A stretch of 64,000 nucleotides of DNA from CAZEAP01 sp964510315. Its GTDB lineage: Bacteria > Planctomycetota > Brocadiia > SM23-32. The stretch is from NCBI GenBank assembly GCA_964510315.1, contig CAZEAP010000004.1, positions 71,245 to 135,244 of the forward strand. The letters are read 5' to 3'. The notes beneath the pieces are model-generated. The model made no database searches, had not been told where the DNA came from, and saw only the letters and a program-made list of their open reading frames with translations. Each line of letters starts with the position of its first letter. The stretch's first letter is position 1. A program made the position numbers and the translations under genes. Positions 44,250 to 52,587 of the stretch are shown here, piece after piece.

Positions 44250-44748
44250 GGTCACCACGAAGAGCACGAAGGGACACGAAGAACGAAGGAGGAGGAGGAC
44301 GAACGGCTGAACAACCCGGCAACACAACATCCGGGAACCCTGTGCTGCCTACTGACTACTGACTACTGACTACCGTCTTTCGTTCAGGTTGACAGACATG
44401 TCGGCATGTACCGGACGAGTCCCGGCTGCCCGGCATCCGGCCACTGGGCTCTGTAAGAGCCCGACATACCAGCCCAGGGCGGAGCCCTGGGAAAAATGAT
44501 CGGCAAAAGCAGGGCGCCCTGAAAGGGCGCGACATGTTCGTTCAAGACATGTCGCCATGTACCGGACGAGTCCCGGCTGCCCGGCGTATGTCTCGCCCCT
44601 ACAGGGCTCAACTATTTGGGGGGTGGACCCGGGTCCCCAGGGCTACGCCCTGGGCTGTGTATGTAACGCCCCTGCGGGGCTGCGATGTGTGATATACCGC
44701 GTTGCCCGGGTCGCTCTGGACGCTGAAAACGTACGACCAGGATGCCCC
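44250..44748. repeat. Composite repeat block 3, right flank of the resident gene
   Basis: After the gene come CACGAAG-type units (44253-44292), then the same leader as on the left (AACCCGGCAACACAACATCC, 44317-44336). Three heptamers (44349-44369), the 65-base hairpin unit (44425-44490) and the third copy of the hairpin module (44491-44700) follow. The final CGCTCTGGACGCTGAAAACG near 44712 matches 43130 on the left and, reversed, 3684 at the start of the window. Confidence 0.75.
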
Positions 44749-44756
44749 GGCACTGT

Positions 44757-44903
44757 CTACTGTCTACTGACTACTCTCTACTGACTACTGTCTACTGACC
44801 ACTGTCTACTGACTACTGTCTACTGACTACTGGCCACTGGCCACTGTCTACTGCCTACTGGCCACTGGCCACTGACTACTGACTACTCTCTACTGACTAC
44901 TGA
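44757..44903. repeat. Tandem array of 21 heptamers, right flank
   Basis: Twenty-one units of the same 7-base family as 43544-43697 (CTACTGT, CTACTGA, CTACTCT, CCACTGG and others), uninterrupted, with degenerate units at both ends. It closes the composite element that began near 42768. Confidence 0.9.
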
Positions 44904-45057
44904 TTGCTGACCCCCGGTTACGAAACGAACCCATTTTCCCGCAGGGCATACGCGGGGAAGCACTTACGACACAAAATCCAAATCGGCGTACGGAGCCGGA
45001 TGTATACGCGAAACCACAGAAAGGACACTTTTGGCTTGCCGCGTCCGGACGGCCGGG

Positions 45058-45243
45058 CGGCGGCCATGGCCTCCCGGCAGGACCTTCAGCCGCGGGAGAT
45101 CGACGTCCGGCGGCTGCAGGAGCATCTGGTAGAGATCGGGAACCTGCCGGCCGCCGTATCCTCTCCGAATACCGGTGCGACCTGCGCGGCCTGTTCGCGC
45201 GTCACGCCGAGTGGGTTCTGGGCCAGAGGACGGAAGAAGGCTG
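45058..45243 (+). pseudogene. Possible frameshifted gene fragment of unknown origin
   Basis: Bases 45058-45160 read REIDVRRLQEHLVEIGNLPA in one frame. From about 45160 a second frame reads ILSEYRCDLRGLFARHAEWV and ends LGQRTEEG before a stop at 45243. Both halves look protein-like but the family is not recognised. The rest of 44913-45336 shows no other gene. Confidence 0.3.
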
Positions 45244-45336
45244 ATGCGGTTGCCCGGCAGGGCCGCTGCTATTACACTGCGAGGCCGGATCCGCGCAAAT
45301 CAATAATTGACCGAGCAGGTCACGGAAGGAGAGAGG

Positions 45337-46077
45337 ATGGGAATCGGATACCAGGACACGCCGCTGATTCCGGGGACGAACTGGCACGTGCACGACGGCG
45401 AGCGGCCCCAGCCGCCCGTAGCCAGCCCCACAAACCTTGGCGAGATCGGCCCGGTCCTGCCCCCGGGGGATGCGGTGGTGCTGTTCGACGGCTCGGACCT
45501 GGAGCAGTGGGAGTCGGCCAAAGACGGCGGAGCGGCGGAGTGGGAGATCATTGGAGACGCCATGCGGGTCGTCCCCGGCACGGGGGGCATCCGCACCAGG
45601 CGCAAGTTCGGCGACATACAGTTGCACGCGGAATGGGCCGCGCCGGCCGAGGTGAAGGGCGAGAGCCAGGGCCGCGGGAACTCCGGCGTCTTCCTGATGG
45701 AGCGTTACGAGATACAGGTGCTGGACTGCTACGAGAACCCCACTTATCCCGACGGCACCACCGGCGCCGTTTACGGGCAGTATCCGCCGCTGGTCAACGC
45801 GTGCGTCCCGCCGGGGAAGTGGAACACCTACGACATCCTCTGGGAGGCGCCGGTCTTCGAGGGCGAGGAGGTGGCGAAGCCCGCCTTCGTTACCGTCCTT
45901 CAGAACGGCGTTCTGCTGCACAACCACGTCAGGCTCATGGGGCCGACCGGCCACAAGATCGTCCCCGAATACACCCCGCACGAACCCGAGGGAAGCATCT
46001 CCCTGCAGGACCATGGGGACCTGGTGAGCTTCCGCAACATCTGGGTCCGCGAACTCAAAGGCTACGACCAGGGCTAA
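45337..46077 (+). CDS. DUF1080 family protein (3-keto-disaccharide hydrolase-like)
   Basis: 246 residues. The concanavalin-like fold of DUF1080 is indicated by VVLFDGSDLEQWES (about 47-60), EWEIIGDAMRVVPGTG, IQLHAEWAAP, GNSGVFLMERYEIQVLDCYE (about 114-133) and WNTYDILWEAP. Family members remove 3-keto sugars or bind glycans, usually outside the cell. Here there is no signal peptide, so an intracellular role is likely. AGGAG lies 5 bases before ATG 45337. It follows the repeat island directly and may belong with the sugar genes left of the island. Confidence 0.88.
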   Translation: MGIGYQDTPLIPGTNWHVHDGERPQPPVASPTNLGEIGPVLPPGDAVVLFDGSDLEQWESAKDGGAAEWEIIGDAMRVVPGTGGIRTRRKFGDIQLHAEWAAPAEVKGESQGRGNSGVFLMERYEIQVLDCYENPTYPDGTTGAVYGQYPPLVNACVPPGKWNTYDILWEAPVFEGEEVAKPAFVTVLQNGVLLHNHVRLMGPTGHKIVPEYTPHEPEGSISLQDHGDLVSFRNIWVRELKGYDQG

Positions 46078-46155
46078 CGGGCCGCGCGTTCCGACGATTC
46101 CGATTGACGCCGGGACCCGTTCTTGCTGAGGGGATTCTCCGGGGAAGTGGCGCCG

Positions 46156-46401
46156 ATGAGGCAGCCCCCACCGGCCGAACTTCTCACCACGTTCAGCGTC
46201 GAGCCCTTCGGCGGGAGCATCGTGCGACTGGCCGACGTCGACGGGCAAGAGGAGATGCTTATCCCCCGGTGCCCCGGTCAGTTCAAATCCCAACTCTATG
46301 CCGACCGGGATGACGTTACCGAACAGGACCAGAAGCTCCACTATGCGGGGCCACAACATGCTGCACGAGGAGGGAGAGCACAGGCGAGGGAGCCTGCCTG
46401 A
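46156..46401 (+). pseudogene. Truncated N-terminus of an FG-GAP/VCBS-type repeat protein
   Basis: 81 residues. The segment FSVEPFGGSIVRLADVDGQE, then MLIPRCPGQFKSQLYADRDD, resembles the N-terminal repeats of large beta-propeller polysaccharide-lyase-like proteins of this phylum. It ends with an unrelated tail (GPQHAARGG) and a stop, with no downstream continuation. Probably a decayed gene. The remaining bases of 46078-46438 show nothing else. Confidence 0.4.
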
Positions 46402-46438
46402 CAGGGTAGTTGCAGGCGGTAACTCCCAAACCCTCGGC

Positions 46439-47209
46439 TCAGGGCCGTCCTATTCCCGCCGGGGGACCACCGCTTCCACGAGGGTCTGGCTGTCCTGCGC
46501 CCCTGTCGTCGTCTTCGTCCTCTTCCTCTGTGTGGCCGGGTTTTCCGCGGGGGATTCCGGCCGGGGGTCCGACTGAAGCGACGTCGTCCGGGCCCCGCCC
46601 GCGCGCAACCCGCAGAGCTGAGAGGGCGGCCTGTCGTCCTATCAGGGAGGATTCTCTTGCATGCTGAAGCGCTTCCTGTGCTTGCTCCGGAGCGCGTGCC
46701 GCAGCCTGCTCCAGCGCTTTCAGATGGCTTTGTGTTCCGGCCTCGACTTTTTCCAGGGCCTTGTCGATGCCGGCGCCCGCGCTGCGGGCCTGCTCCAGTT
46801 GCGCGAGCGTATCCTGCACTGCCTGCCCGTATTCGCCGGCCAGCACCCCGGCGTATCCATCTGAGTTGGGTCCCTCCAGGCCGGTCATTTCTTCCACTCG
46901 CCCTTGCGCTTGCTTCCAGCGGAACTCAGCCCGTCTGAACGGACCCTTGATTCGAGCAAACGCGACAGCTTCGTGGGCCTTCCGTCTCCCATGCCGGGAG
47001 AGGTGGATACTCTCCCTGATGGCTGGTCTGGCCTCTTCGGGAACCTCCTCGAGCAAGTCACTCAGCACCGAAATATGTTTTTCTGTGGCCGCATCCAGAC
47101 GCTTCAGCGCCTCCTCCGTGCCCGCTTCGGACGGTCCCGTGGCGATGGCCGCGACGGCAAGCACCGCCGGCAGAGATAGGATGCCCAGGGCAACTACTGT
47201 CCGCTTCAT
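46439..47209 (-). CDS. Secreted DUF5667-like protein with acidic Pro/Gly tail
   Basis: 256 residues. A signal peptide (about 1-29; core VALGILSLPAVLAVAAIA) precedes a helical domain rich in Glu, Ala and Arg with repeated LxxLLEEVPEEARPAI-type segments, as in DUF5667. The last 40 residues are low-complexity, with HTEEEDEDDDRG and Pro/Gly. ATG 47209 follows a GGGGGG run. Function unknown; probably periplasmic. It is oriented against the flanking plus-strand genes. Confidence 0.7.
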   Translation of the reverse strand: MKRTVVALGILSLPAVLAVAAIATGPSEAGTEEALKRLDAATEKHISVLSDLLEEVPEEARPAIRESIHLSRHGRRKAHEAVAFARIKGPFRRAEFRWKQAQGRVEEMTGLEGPNSDGYAGVLAGEYGQAVQDTLAQLEQARSAGAGIDKALEKVEAGTQSHLKALEQAAARAPEQAQEALQHARESSLIGRQAALSALRVARGRGPDDVASVGPPAGIPRGKPGHTEEEDEDDDRGAGQPDPRGSGGPPAGIGRP

Positions 47210-47412
47210 AGCACACCCCCCTTTCAAGCTCTAAGACCGACTGACCTTTCCGTTGCCTCATCCTGCAACATTAGTTCTATGGTTCAATGGTGCAAATGCC
47301 GCGCCGGAAGCAGATCGGGCGTAGCGCCCCTGCCACTTCGTAGTGTGCCTCGGGAGCCGCGTACGGGGGGAGCTACGGGCTCCGGGAGGATGTTCCCCAA
47401 TGCTCTGAGAGG

Positions 47413-47607
47413 ATGATCTACCGCGCCATGCCCACTACCTCTCAGGGCCACACATACCAATGGTGGACCGGGCATGACGAGATATACGCCACGGGGGCCT
47501 GGCTCATCTTCGGGTTCCAGGACAACGCCAACTACCACCATGCGGGGTTCGACGACACCCGTCTACACCTCATAAGGGTCGCCCCGAGCCGGCCGGACTG
47601 GCTCTGA
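47413..47607 (+). CDS. Short orphan ORF, possible gene remnant
   Basis: 64 residues with an aromatic-rich core (HTYQWWTGHDEIYATGAW, then NYHHAGFDDTRLHLIRV) that does not look random. It resembles the C-terminal piece of a secreted or pilin-like protein of planctomycetes, but I cannot name it. There is no good ribosome site and the N-terminus looks wrong, so it is probably a fragment. The rest of 47210-47809 holds the promoter of the next operon. Confidence 0.35.
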   Translation: MIYRAMPTTSQGHTYQWWTGHDEIYATGAWLIFGFQDNANYHHAGFDDTRLHLIRVAPSRPDWL

Positions 47608-47698
47608 AGGCGGCAGTCGGCGGCGAGTCGCCCTTTTCGGAGCTTTTTCCCTCTCCGCGTGGGTGGGAACCATGTCCTGGCAAGCTAACGTAACTCGG

Positions 47699-47727
47699 TT
47701 GACTTGACGCGATGAATGCGATAGGTT
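47699..47727 (+). promoter_or_regulatory. Candidate promoter for the pheA-tpiA-secG-gmk operon
   Basis: TTGACT at 47699-47704 and TAGGTT at 47722-47727 with 17-base spacing, 83 bases before pheA. Confidence 0.4.
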
Positions 47728-47809
47728 GATGAAGACACTGTATGCTTTGCGGTGTCCGGTCCGTTTCCTGCCGTCATTCCATCCTTAATCCGTGTGGGAC
47801 CTGCGGCCC

Positions 47810-48874
47810 ATGGATCTGGATGAACTCCGCGCCAAGATCGACGAACTGGACCACCGGATCGTCCGGCTGGTCAACGAGCGAGCCCGGGTCGCCCAGGAGA
47901 TCGGCAAGCAGAAGGTCTCCGCCGACACCGCCGCATACATCCCCGCTCGTCACGAGGGCGTATATCAGAACGTCGTGGACGCCAACGAGGGCCCTCTGCC
48001 GGATGACTGCCTCCGGGCGGTTTACCGGGAGATCATGAGCGGTTGCCTCTCGCTGGAAAAACCGGTGAAGGTAGCCTTCCTGGGACCGGAGGGGACCTTC
48101 ACCCACAGCGCGGCCCGGGGGAATTTCGGCGAATCGGTTCGCTACGCGCCCGCCCCCAGCATCGACGAGGTGTTCGGCGAGGTGGAACGGGGCCGGGCTG
48201 ACTACGGGGTGGTGCCGGTGGAGAACTCAACCGGCGGCGGCATCCACGAGACGCTCACCCGGTTCCTCAACAGCTCGCTGAAGGTCTGCGCCGAGATCGT
48301 CCACGAAATCCACCATGCGCTGATGGCCAACTGCCCGGCCGGGAAAGTGAAAACCATCTACAGCCGCGGACAGGTATTCCGTCAGACGCGTCGGTGGCTT
48401 CAGACTCACATGCCCGAGACCGAGTTACGAGAAGTCTCCAGCACCAGCGCGGCGGCCCGGATGGCCGCCGAGGAGCCCGGCGCCGCCGCCATCGGCAACG
48501 CTTCCCTGGCGGTTGCCCACGGGCTGGAGGTGCTGGCCGACCACATCGAAGACTATTCCCATAACGTGACCCGCTTTTTCGTGCTGGGCGAGGAAACGAG
48601 CGGACCCACAGGGGACGACAAGACCGCCGTGCTGTGCAGCGTGCGGGACGAGGTGGGGGCGCTCCATGATCTGCTCGCCCCGTTTAAAGAACACGAAATC
48701 AACATGACGAAGATCGAGTCCTTCCCTTCGCCCGACGCGGCGTGGCAGTACTACTTCTTCATAGACTTTCTGGGACACCCGCAGGAAGAGCGCACCCGCC
48801 GCGCGCTGGAACAGATGCAAAGAGAATGCGTGTCGTTTGAAGTGCTCGGGGCCTTTCCGCGCGCCCGCGATTAG
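47810..48874 (+). CDS. pheA: Bifunctional chorismate mutase / prephenate dehydratase
   Basis: 354 residues in the P-protein layout. The AroQ chorismate mutase (about 1-85) starts LDELRAKIDELDHRIVRLVN. The prephenate dehydratase domain has VAFLGPEGTFTHSAA and the catalytic strand VVPVENSTGGG. The C-terminal ACT domain (about 270-350) has GALHDLLAPFKEHEINMTKI and ESFPSP, the phenylalanine-binding region. It makes phenylpyruvate from chorismate and is feedback-inhibited by Phe. ATG 47810 is chosen over a GTG at 47792 that lacks a ribosome site. Confidence 0.95.
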   Translation: MDLDELRAKIDELDHRIVRLVNERARVAQEIGKQKVSADTAAYIPARHEGVYQNVVDANEGPLPDDCLRAVYREIMSGCLSLEKPVKVAFLGPEGTFTHSAARGNFGESVRYAPAPSIDEVFGEVERGRADYGVVPVENSTGGGIHETLTRFLNSSLKVCAEIVHEIHHALMANCPAGKVKTIYSRGQVFRQTRRWLQTHMPETELREVSSTSAAARMAAEEPGAAAIGNASLAVAHGLEVLADHIEDYSHNVTRFFVLGEETSGPTGDDKTAVLCSVRDEVGALHDLLAPFKEHEINMTKIESFPSPDAAWQYYFFIDFLGHPQEERTRRALEQMQRECVSFEVLGAFPRARD

Positions 48875-48899
48875 AGACTTTTGCCTCCGGGAGCAGACG

Positions 48900-49658
48900 A
48901 TGAGAAAGCTCTTTGTCGCCGGAAACTGGAAGATGAACCTGGACGGCCAGCAGTGCCGGGAGCTGGCCGACGCACTGAAGAAGCAGATCGGGGACGTCGA
49001 GCAGGTCCGAACGGCCGTCTGCCCGCCTTTCGTCTACATCCCCCCCGTCGTCGATGCGCTGCAGGGCAGCAAGGTCGGCGTCGGCGGCCAGAACATGTAT
49101 GTGGAAGCCGACGGGGCATACACCGGTGAAATCAGCGGTCCCATGCTGCTGGACATCGGCTGCCGCTACGTCATCCTCGGCCACTCGGAGCGGCGTCACA
49201 TCCTGGGGGAGAGCGATGATTTCATCAATCAGAAGGTCCACAAAGCGCTCCAGTGCGGGCTGGAGCCGATCCTCTGCCTGGGGGAGAAGCTGGAGCAACG
49301 GGAGGCCGGCGAGATGGAGAAGGTGGTCGCCGGGCAACTGAAGGACGGCCTGAAGGACGTATCCCCGGAGCAGGTCTCGAAGGTCACCCTGGCCTACGAG
49401 CCGGTCTGGGCCATCGGCACCGGGGAGACGGCCACGCCGGACCAGGCCGAGGAAGCTCACGCATACCTGCGGAGCGTGCTGGCCGATCTATACGGCGATG
49501 AGGTGGCCGAGAACACAATCATTCAATACGGCGGCAGCATCAAACCGCACAACGCGGCGGACCTGATGAATATGCCCAACGTGGACGGCGGGCTGGTGGG
49601 CGGGGCAAGTCTCAGCGCCGAGACGTTCGTGCCCATCGTGCAGTCGGTTATGGACTGA
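48900..49658 (+). CDS. tpiA: Triosephosphate isomerase
   Basis: 252 residues. GNWKMN at the N-terminus carries the catalytic lysine, ILGHSERR the catalytic histidine, and LAYEPVWAIGTG the catalytic glutamate. A GGSIKP phosphate-binding motif is near the C-terminus. It interconverts dihydroxyacetone phosphate and glyceraldehyde 3-phosphate. 25 bases after pheA; ATG 48900 has a GGGAG upstream. Confidence 0.97.
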   Translation: MRKLFVAGNWKMNLDGQQCRELADALKKQIGDVEQVRTAVCPPFVYIPPVVDALQGSKVGVGGQNMYVEADGAYTGEISGPMLLDIGCRYVILGHSERRHILGESDDFINQKVHKALQCGLEPILCLGEKLEQREAGEMEKVVAGQLKDGLKDVSPEQVSKVTLAYEPVWAIGTGETATPDQAEEAHAYLRSVLADLYGDEVAENTIIQYGGSIKPHNAADLMNMPNVDGGLVGGASLSAETFVPIVQSVMD

Positions 49659-49678
49659 CCAAACGGAAGGCACCGGAA

Positions 49679-50203
49679 ATGGATCCCGAACAATTCCGCA
49701 GCAGGCTGAAGAAGGGCCTCATCATCGCCGTGTTCTTCGCGCTGGGCCTGGTATTCCACAGGATGGGCTGGCGCACGGGGCTGGTGATATACCTGTTCCT
49801 CGTGGCCGCCGTCTCGATACTGACCATCCTGATCCAGAGCGGCCGTGGAGGCGGGCTGGCCTCCTCACTCGGAGGCCTGGGAGGGGACTCGGTCCTGGGA
49901 GTCCATTCCGCCAGTCCCATAGCCCACGCCACTTACGTGCTGCTTGCCCTGTTCGTGTTTCTCTCCATGCTGGCGGCCCGCATGGAGCCGCCACAGGCGG
50001 CGGGAGGAGGGGTGCTGGAGACCACGAGGGAGAGCGCGCCCCCCGCCGAGGAACCGGCGCCCCCAGGGGGGGCCGTGCCGTCGGAGCCGGGGGAGGTTGC
50101 TCCGCCGCAGCCGGCCCCTCCGGCAGAGGGAGCCGCGCCGGCGCCCTCACCGGAAACCGCCACCACGGAACCATCCACTGAAGAGACGGGCGGCAATGAT
50201 TAG
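49679..50203 (+). CDS. secG: Preprotein translocase subunit SecG with extended C-terminal tail
   Basis: 174 residues; typical SecG has about 75-115. Residues about 35-105 contain the two SecG helices around the conserved IQSGRGGGLASSLGG cytoplasmic loop. An extra membrane helix (IIAVFFALGLVFHRMGW) precedes them. A Pro/Glu-rich tail of about 70 residues follows. SecG assists SecYE in protein export. It is 20 bases after tpiA and overlaps yicC by 8 bases. Confidence 0.92.
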   Translation: MDPEQFRSRLKKGLIIAVFFALGLVFHRMGWRTGLVIYLFLVAAVSILTILIQSGRGGGLASSLGGLGGDSVLGVHSASPIAHATYVLLALFVFLSMLAARMEPPQAAGGGVLETTRESAPPAEEPAPPGGAVPSEPGEVAPPQPAPPAEGAAPAPSPETATTEPSTEETGGND

Positions 50204-51083
50204 AAGCATGACCGGGTTCGGCTATGCCGAGAAGATATGCGACGGGTGGTTCCTGCGGGTGGAAACCCGGACGGTCAATCACCGGGAACTGCAGGTCACC
50301 TTCCGGATGCCGGAGCCCTTCCGGCTGAAGGAGGTAGCTCTCCAGAAGGTCCTCCAGCAGGAACTCCACAGGGGTCACGTCTACTTCTCCCTGGTTTGCG
50401 AGCGGCAAGAGGCGGAGGGGCGGGTCCACATTGACGAGGAGACCGTCTCCCACTACCTGCGCTCCCTGAAGGCCCTCTCCGCTGAGCAGGGAGTGCCCCT
50501 GCAGGTGGACCTGGCCTCCATCCTCCGCCTCCCGGGCACGCTGCAGGAGGCAGCGGTGGACGAGGAGCTGCGCGAAACCCTTTGGGACGAGGTGGTGGAG
50601 GTGACCCGTGATGCCCTCGACGCCCTGGTGGAGATGCGCAGGAACGAAGGGGAGAACCTCCAGGTGCAGCTCCGGCAGCTATGCGATGAGATGAGCGAAC
50701 TGATCGACGACATCGAGAAGGAACAGGAAGGCTTCGTGCCCGCCTACAGAGACCGCCTGAGGGAAAGGCTCAACCGGCTGCTGGAAGGCACCGACGTGGA
50801 ACTCAACGCGGAGGTGGTCGGAAGGGAGGCGGCGGTCTACGCGGATCGCTGCGACGTGAGCGAAGAGATCGCCCGCCTCCGCAGCCATATCGATCAGTTC
50901 CATGAAACCCTCGGGGGAAGCGAGGAACCGGCGGGGCGAAGGATGGAGTTCATCGGGCAGGAGATGCTGCGGGAGGCGGGCACCATCGCCTCCAAAGTGC
51001 CGGCGGGGCGCCAGGTCGTTCAGGTGCTGGACCTGAAGACCGCCGTTGAACGGCTGCGGGAGCAGGTCCGCAACGTAGAATGA
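50196..51083 (+). CDS. yicC: YicC family endoribonuclease
   Basis: 295 residues. The hallmark MTGFG starts at residue 5 (MIRSMTGFGYAEK), and VNHRELQV, LRLPG and EVVGREAAVYADRCDVSEEI match the family, with the closing GREMNF-like RRMEFIGQEMLREA GT segment. E. coli YicC (RnaseY-C family) cleaves small RNAs. It starts inside the end of secG and precedes gmk, a common bacterial pairing. Confidence 0.92.
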   Translation: MIRSMTGFGYAEKICDGWFLRVETRTVNHRELQVTFRMPEPFRLKEVALQKVLQQELHRGHVYFSLVCERQEAEGRVHIDEETVSHYLRSLKALSAEQGVPLQVDLASILRLPGTLQEAAVDEELRETLWDEVVEVTRDALDALVEMRRNEGENLQVQLRQLCDEMSELIDDIEKEQEGFVPAYRDRLRERLNRLLEGTDVELNAEVVGREAAVYADRCDVSEEIARLRSHIDQFHETLGGSEEPAGRRMEFIGQEMLREAGTIASKVPAGRQVVQVLDLKTAVERLREQVRNVE

Positions 51084-51118
51084 TCCCGCCGGCCCCACAG
51101 AGCGGGACGGCCGATTAG

Positions 51119-51736
51119 ATGAACCAACGGGAAACCGAAAGAGAACTGCTGAACCCGCGACAGGTCTTTGTTATCTCCGGGCCCAGCGGTGTCGGCAAAA
51201 ACACCCTGGCCGACCGCCTCTGCGAGGAGGGACGGGCGGTGAGGGCGGTCACCGCCACGACGCGGCCGCCACGTCCCGGTGAGCGTGAGGGAGAGGATTA
51301 CCTGTTCGTCAGCGAGGAGAAGTTCCGCCGATGGATGAAGGAAGGACTCCTGCTGGAACACACTCGCTACGTCGGACATTGCTACGGAACCCCCGTGAAG
51401 TCGGTGAATCGGGCCGCCGCCTCCGGCCTGCCGGTCATCCTCACCATCGACGTGGACGGCGGGCTACAGATAAAGAGCCGGTGGCCGGAGGTTACGTTGA
51501 TCTTCCTGGCTCCGCCCTCCCGGGAGGAGTTGCGCCGACGGCTGGAACAGAGGGGGCGCGACGACGAAGAGAGCATCCGGCGCCGACTCCGGCGCGCCGA
51601 ACAGGAGCAGGAATACGCGCAACGCTACGACTACCGCGTGGTCAACGATGACCTGGAGGAGGCGCTCCGGGAAGTCAGCGACGTCATGTCCGGGCGCTAC
51701 GCCACCGAGAAGGGCGCACCTCAGTCGGAAAGGTGA
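51119..51736 (+). CDS. gmk: Guanylate kinase
   Basis: 205 residues. The phosphate loop is SGPSGVGKNTL (residues 20-30), in which the usual Ser/Thr after GK is Asn followed by Thr, as in some guanylate kinases with GKGT. TATTRPPRPGEREGEDY and the GMP-binding YVGHCYGTP are intact. It phosphorylates GMP to GDP. Followed by rpoZ after 4 bases. Confidence 0.96.
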   Translation: MNQRETERELLNPRQVFVISGPSGVGKNTLADRLCEEGRAVRAVTATTRPPRPGEREGEDYLFVSEEKFRRWMKEGLLLEHTRYVGHCYGTPVKSVNRAAASGLPVILTIDVDGGLQIKSRWPEVTLIFLAPPSREELRRRLEQRGRDDEESIRRRLRRAEQEQEYAQRYDYRVVNDDLEEALREVSDVMSGRYATEKGAPQSER

Positions 51737-51740
51737 GAAG

Positions 51741-51992
51741 ATGAGAGAAAGCGAAGAAGGACGAATCGAGGAACTCAGCCACACGTTGGGAGGCCGCTAC
51801 AAGCTCACCACCCTGGTGCAGAAACAGGCACGCGAGTACGTCCGCGGCGGCGGCGCCTTTATGCCCAGCGTCCGCAACCTGGACGAACTGTTCCGCTACA
51901 TCCTCAATGAGATAGAAGAGGGCCGCATCAAGCTCCTGTTGCCCGGCGAAATTGAACAGCGACAGGCCGAAGAACAGCAGGAAGAAGATTGA
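51741..51992 (+). CDS. rpoZ: RNA polymerase omega subunit
   Basis: 83 residues. The family pattern, an N-terminal helix then GGRYKLTTLVQKQAREYVRG (about 17-36), is present and the C-terminal helix is acidic. Omega aids assembly of the beta' subunit. The gmk-rpoZ order is standard. The annotation rests on size, position and this motif; the family is short and diverged, so some uncertainty remains. Confidence 0.85.
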   Translation: MRESEEGRIEELSHTLGGRYKLTTLVQKQAREYVRGGGAFMPSVRNLDELFRYILNEIEEGRIKLLLPGEIEQRQAEEQQEED

Positions 51993-52024
51993 GAACCCGA
52001 CGTCCCCAGGAGAGAACATCCGTC

Positions 52025-52579
52025 ATGAACCAGAATGCCGGCAAAAACATCATCCTCGGAATCACCGGCAGCATCGCTGCCTACAAAAGCGCTTCGGCGC
52101 TGAGAGGCCTCATGGAGCGCGGCCACCAGGTGCAAGTCGCCATGACTCCCGCCGCCCAGCAGTTCGTCACCCCTACTACCTTTCGCTCACTCTCGGGGCG
52201 GCCCGTCGTCACCCGGCTTTTCGCGGATGAGGACCAGGTGGGCCTCCGCCACGTGGAGCTGGCCGAATGGGTCGACACCCTCGCCGTGGTTCCCGCCACC
52301 GCGAACTTCATGGGCAAGGTGGCCAATGGAATCGCCGATGAGATACTCAGTTGCACGTGGATGGCCTCCGACTGTCCAAAGGTAGTTGCGCCGGCCATGA
52401 ACGACAGCATGTGGACGAGCCCGCCGGTCGAGCGCAACTACGAGTACCTTCGGCTCCAGACCGGCGTCCACTTCGTCGGGCCCGTCAAGGGTACGCTGGC
52501 CAGCGGGAAAGAGGGCATGGGGCACCTGGCGGCCGTCGAGGACATCGTCGAAGTGATTCACTCCGTCTCAGTGGGGTGA
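52025..52579 (+). CDS. HFCD-family flavoprotein, CoaC-like without CoaB domain
   Basis: 184 residues. FMN-binding GITGSIAAYKSA, the histidine of RHVELAEW and PAMNDSMW (N and active-site asparagine) match phosphopantothenoylcysteine decarboxylase. The essential cysteine of the ACGDxGxGR clamp is serine here (LASGKEGMGHLA), and the C-terminal CoaB ligase domain that most bacteria fuse to it is missing. It may be a CoaC of altered chemistry or another HFCD decarboxylase. The position after gmk-rpoZ is the usual place of coaBC. Confidence 0.85.
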   Translation: MNQNAGKNIILGITGSIAAYKSASALRGLMERGHQVQVAMTPAAQQFVTPTTFRSLSGRPVVTRLFADEDQVGLRHVELAEWVDTLAVVPATANFMGKVANGIADEILSCTWMASDCPKVVAPAMNDSMWTSPPVERNYEYLRLQTGVHFVGPVKGTLASGKEGMGHLAAVEDIVEVIHSVSVG

Positions 52580-52587
52580 AGCGACAC

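Noticed and set aside
42514..44912. Several 60-80 codon frames within the repeat blocks
   Set aside because: They are translations of the hairpin modules, repeated identically in each copy, with no ribosome sites.
45058..45243. C-terminal half of the sulfatase whose start remains at 35526
   Set aside because: Attractive as an insertion scar, but the fragment has no sulfatase motif.
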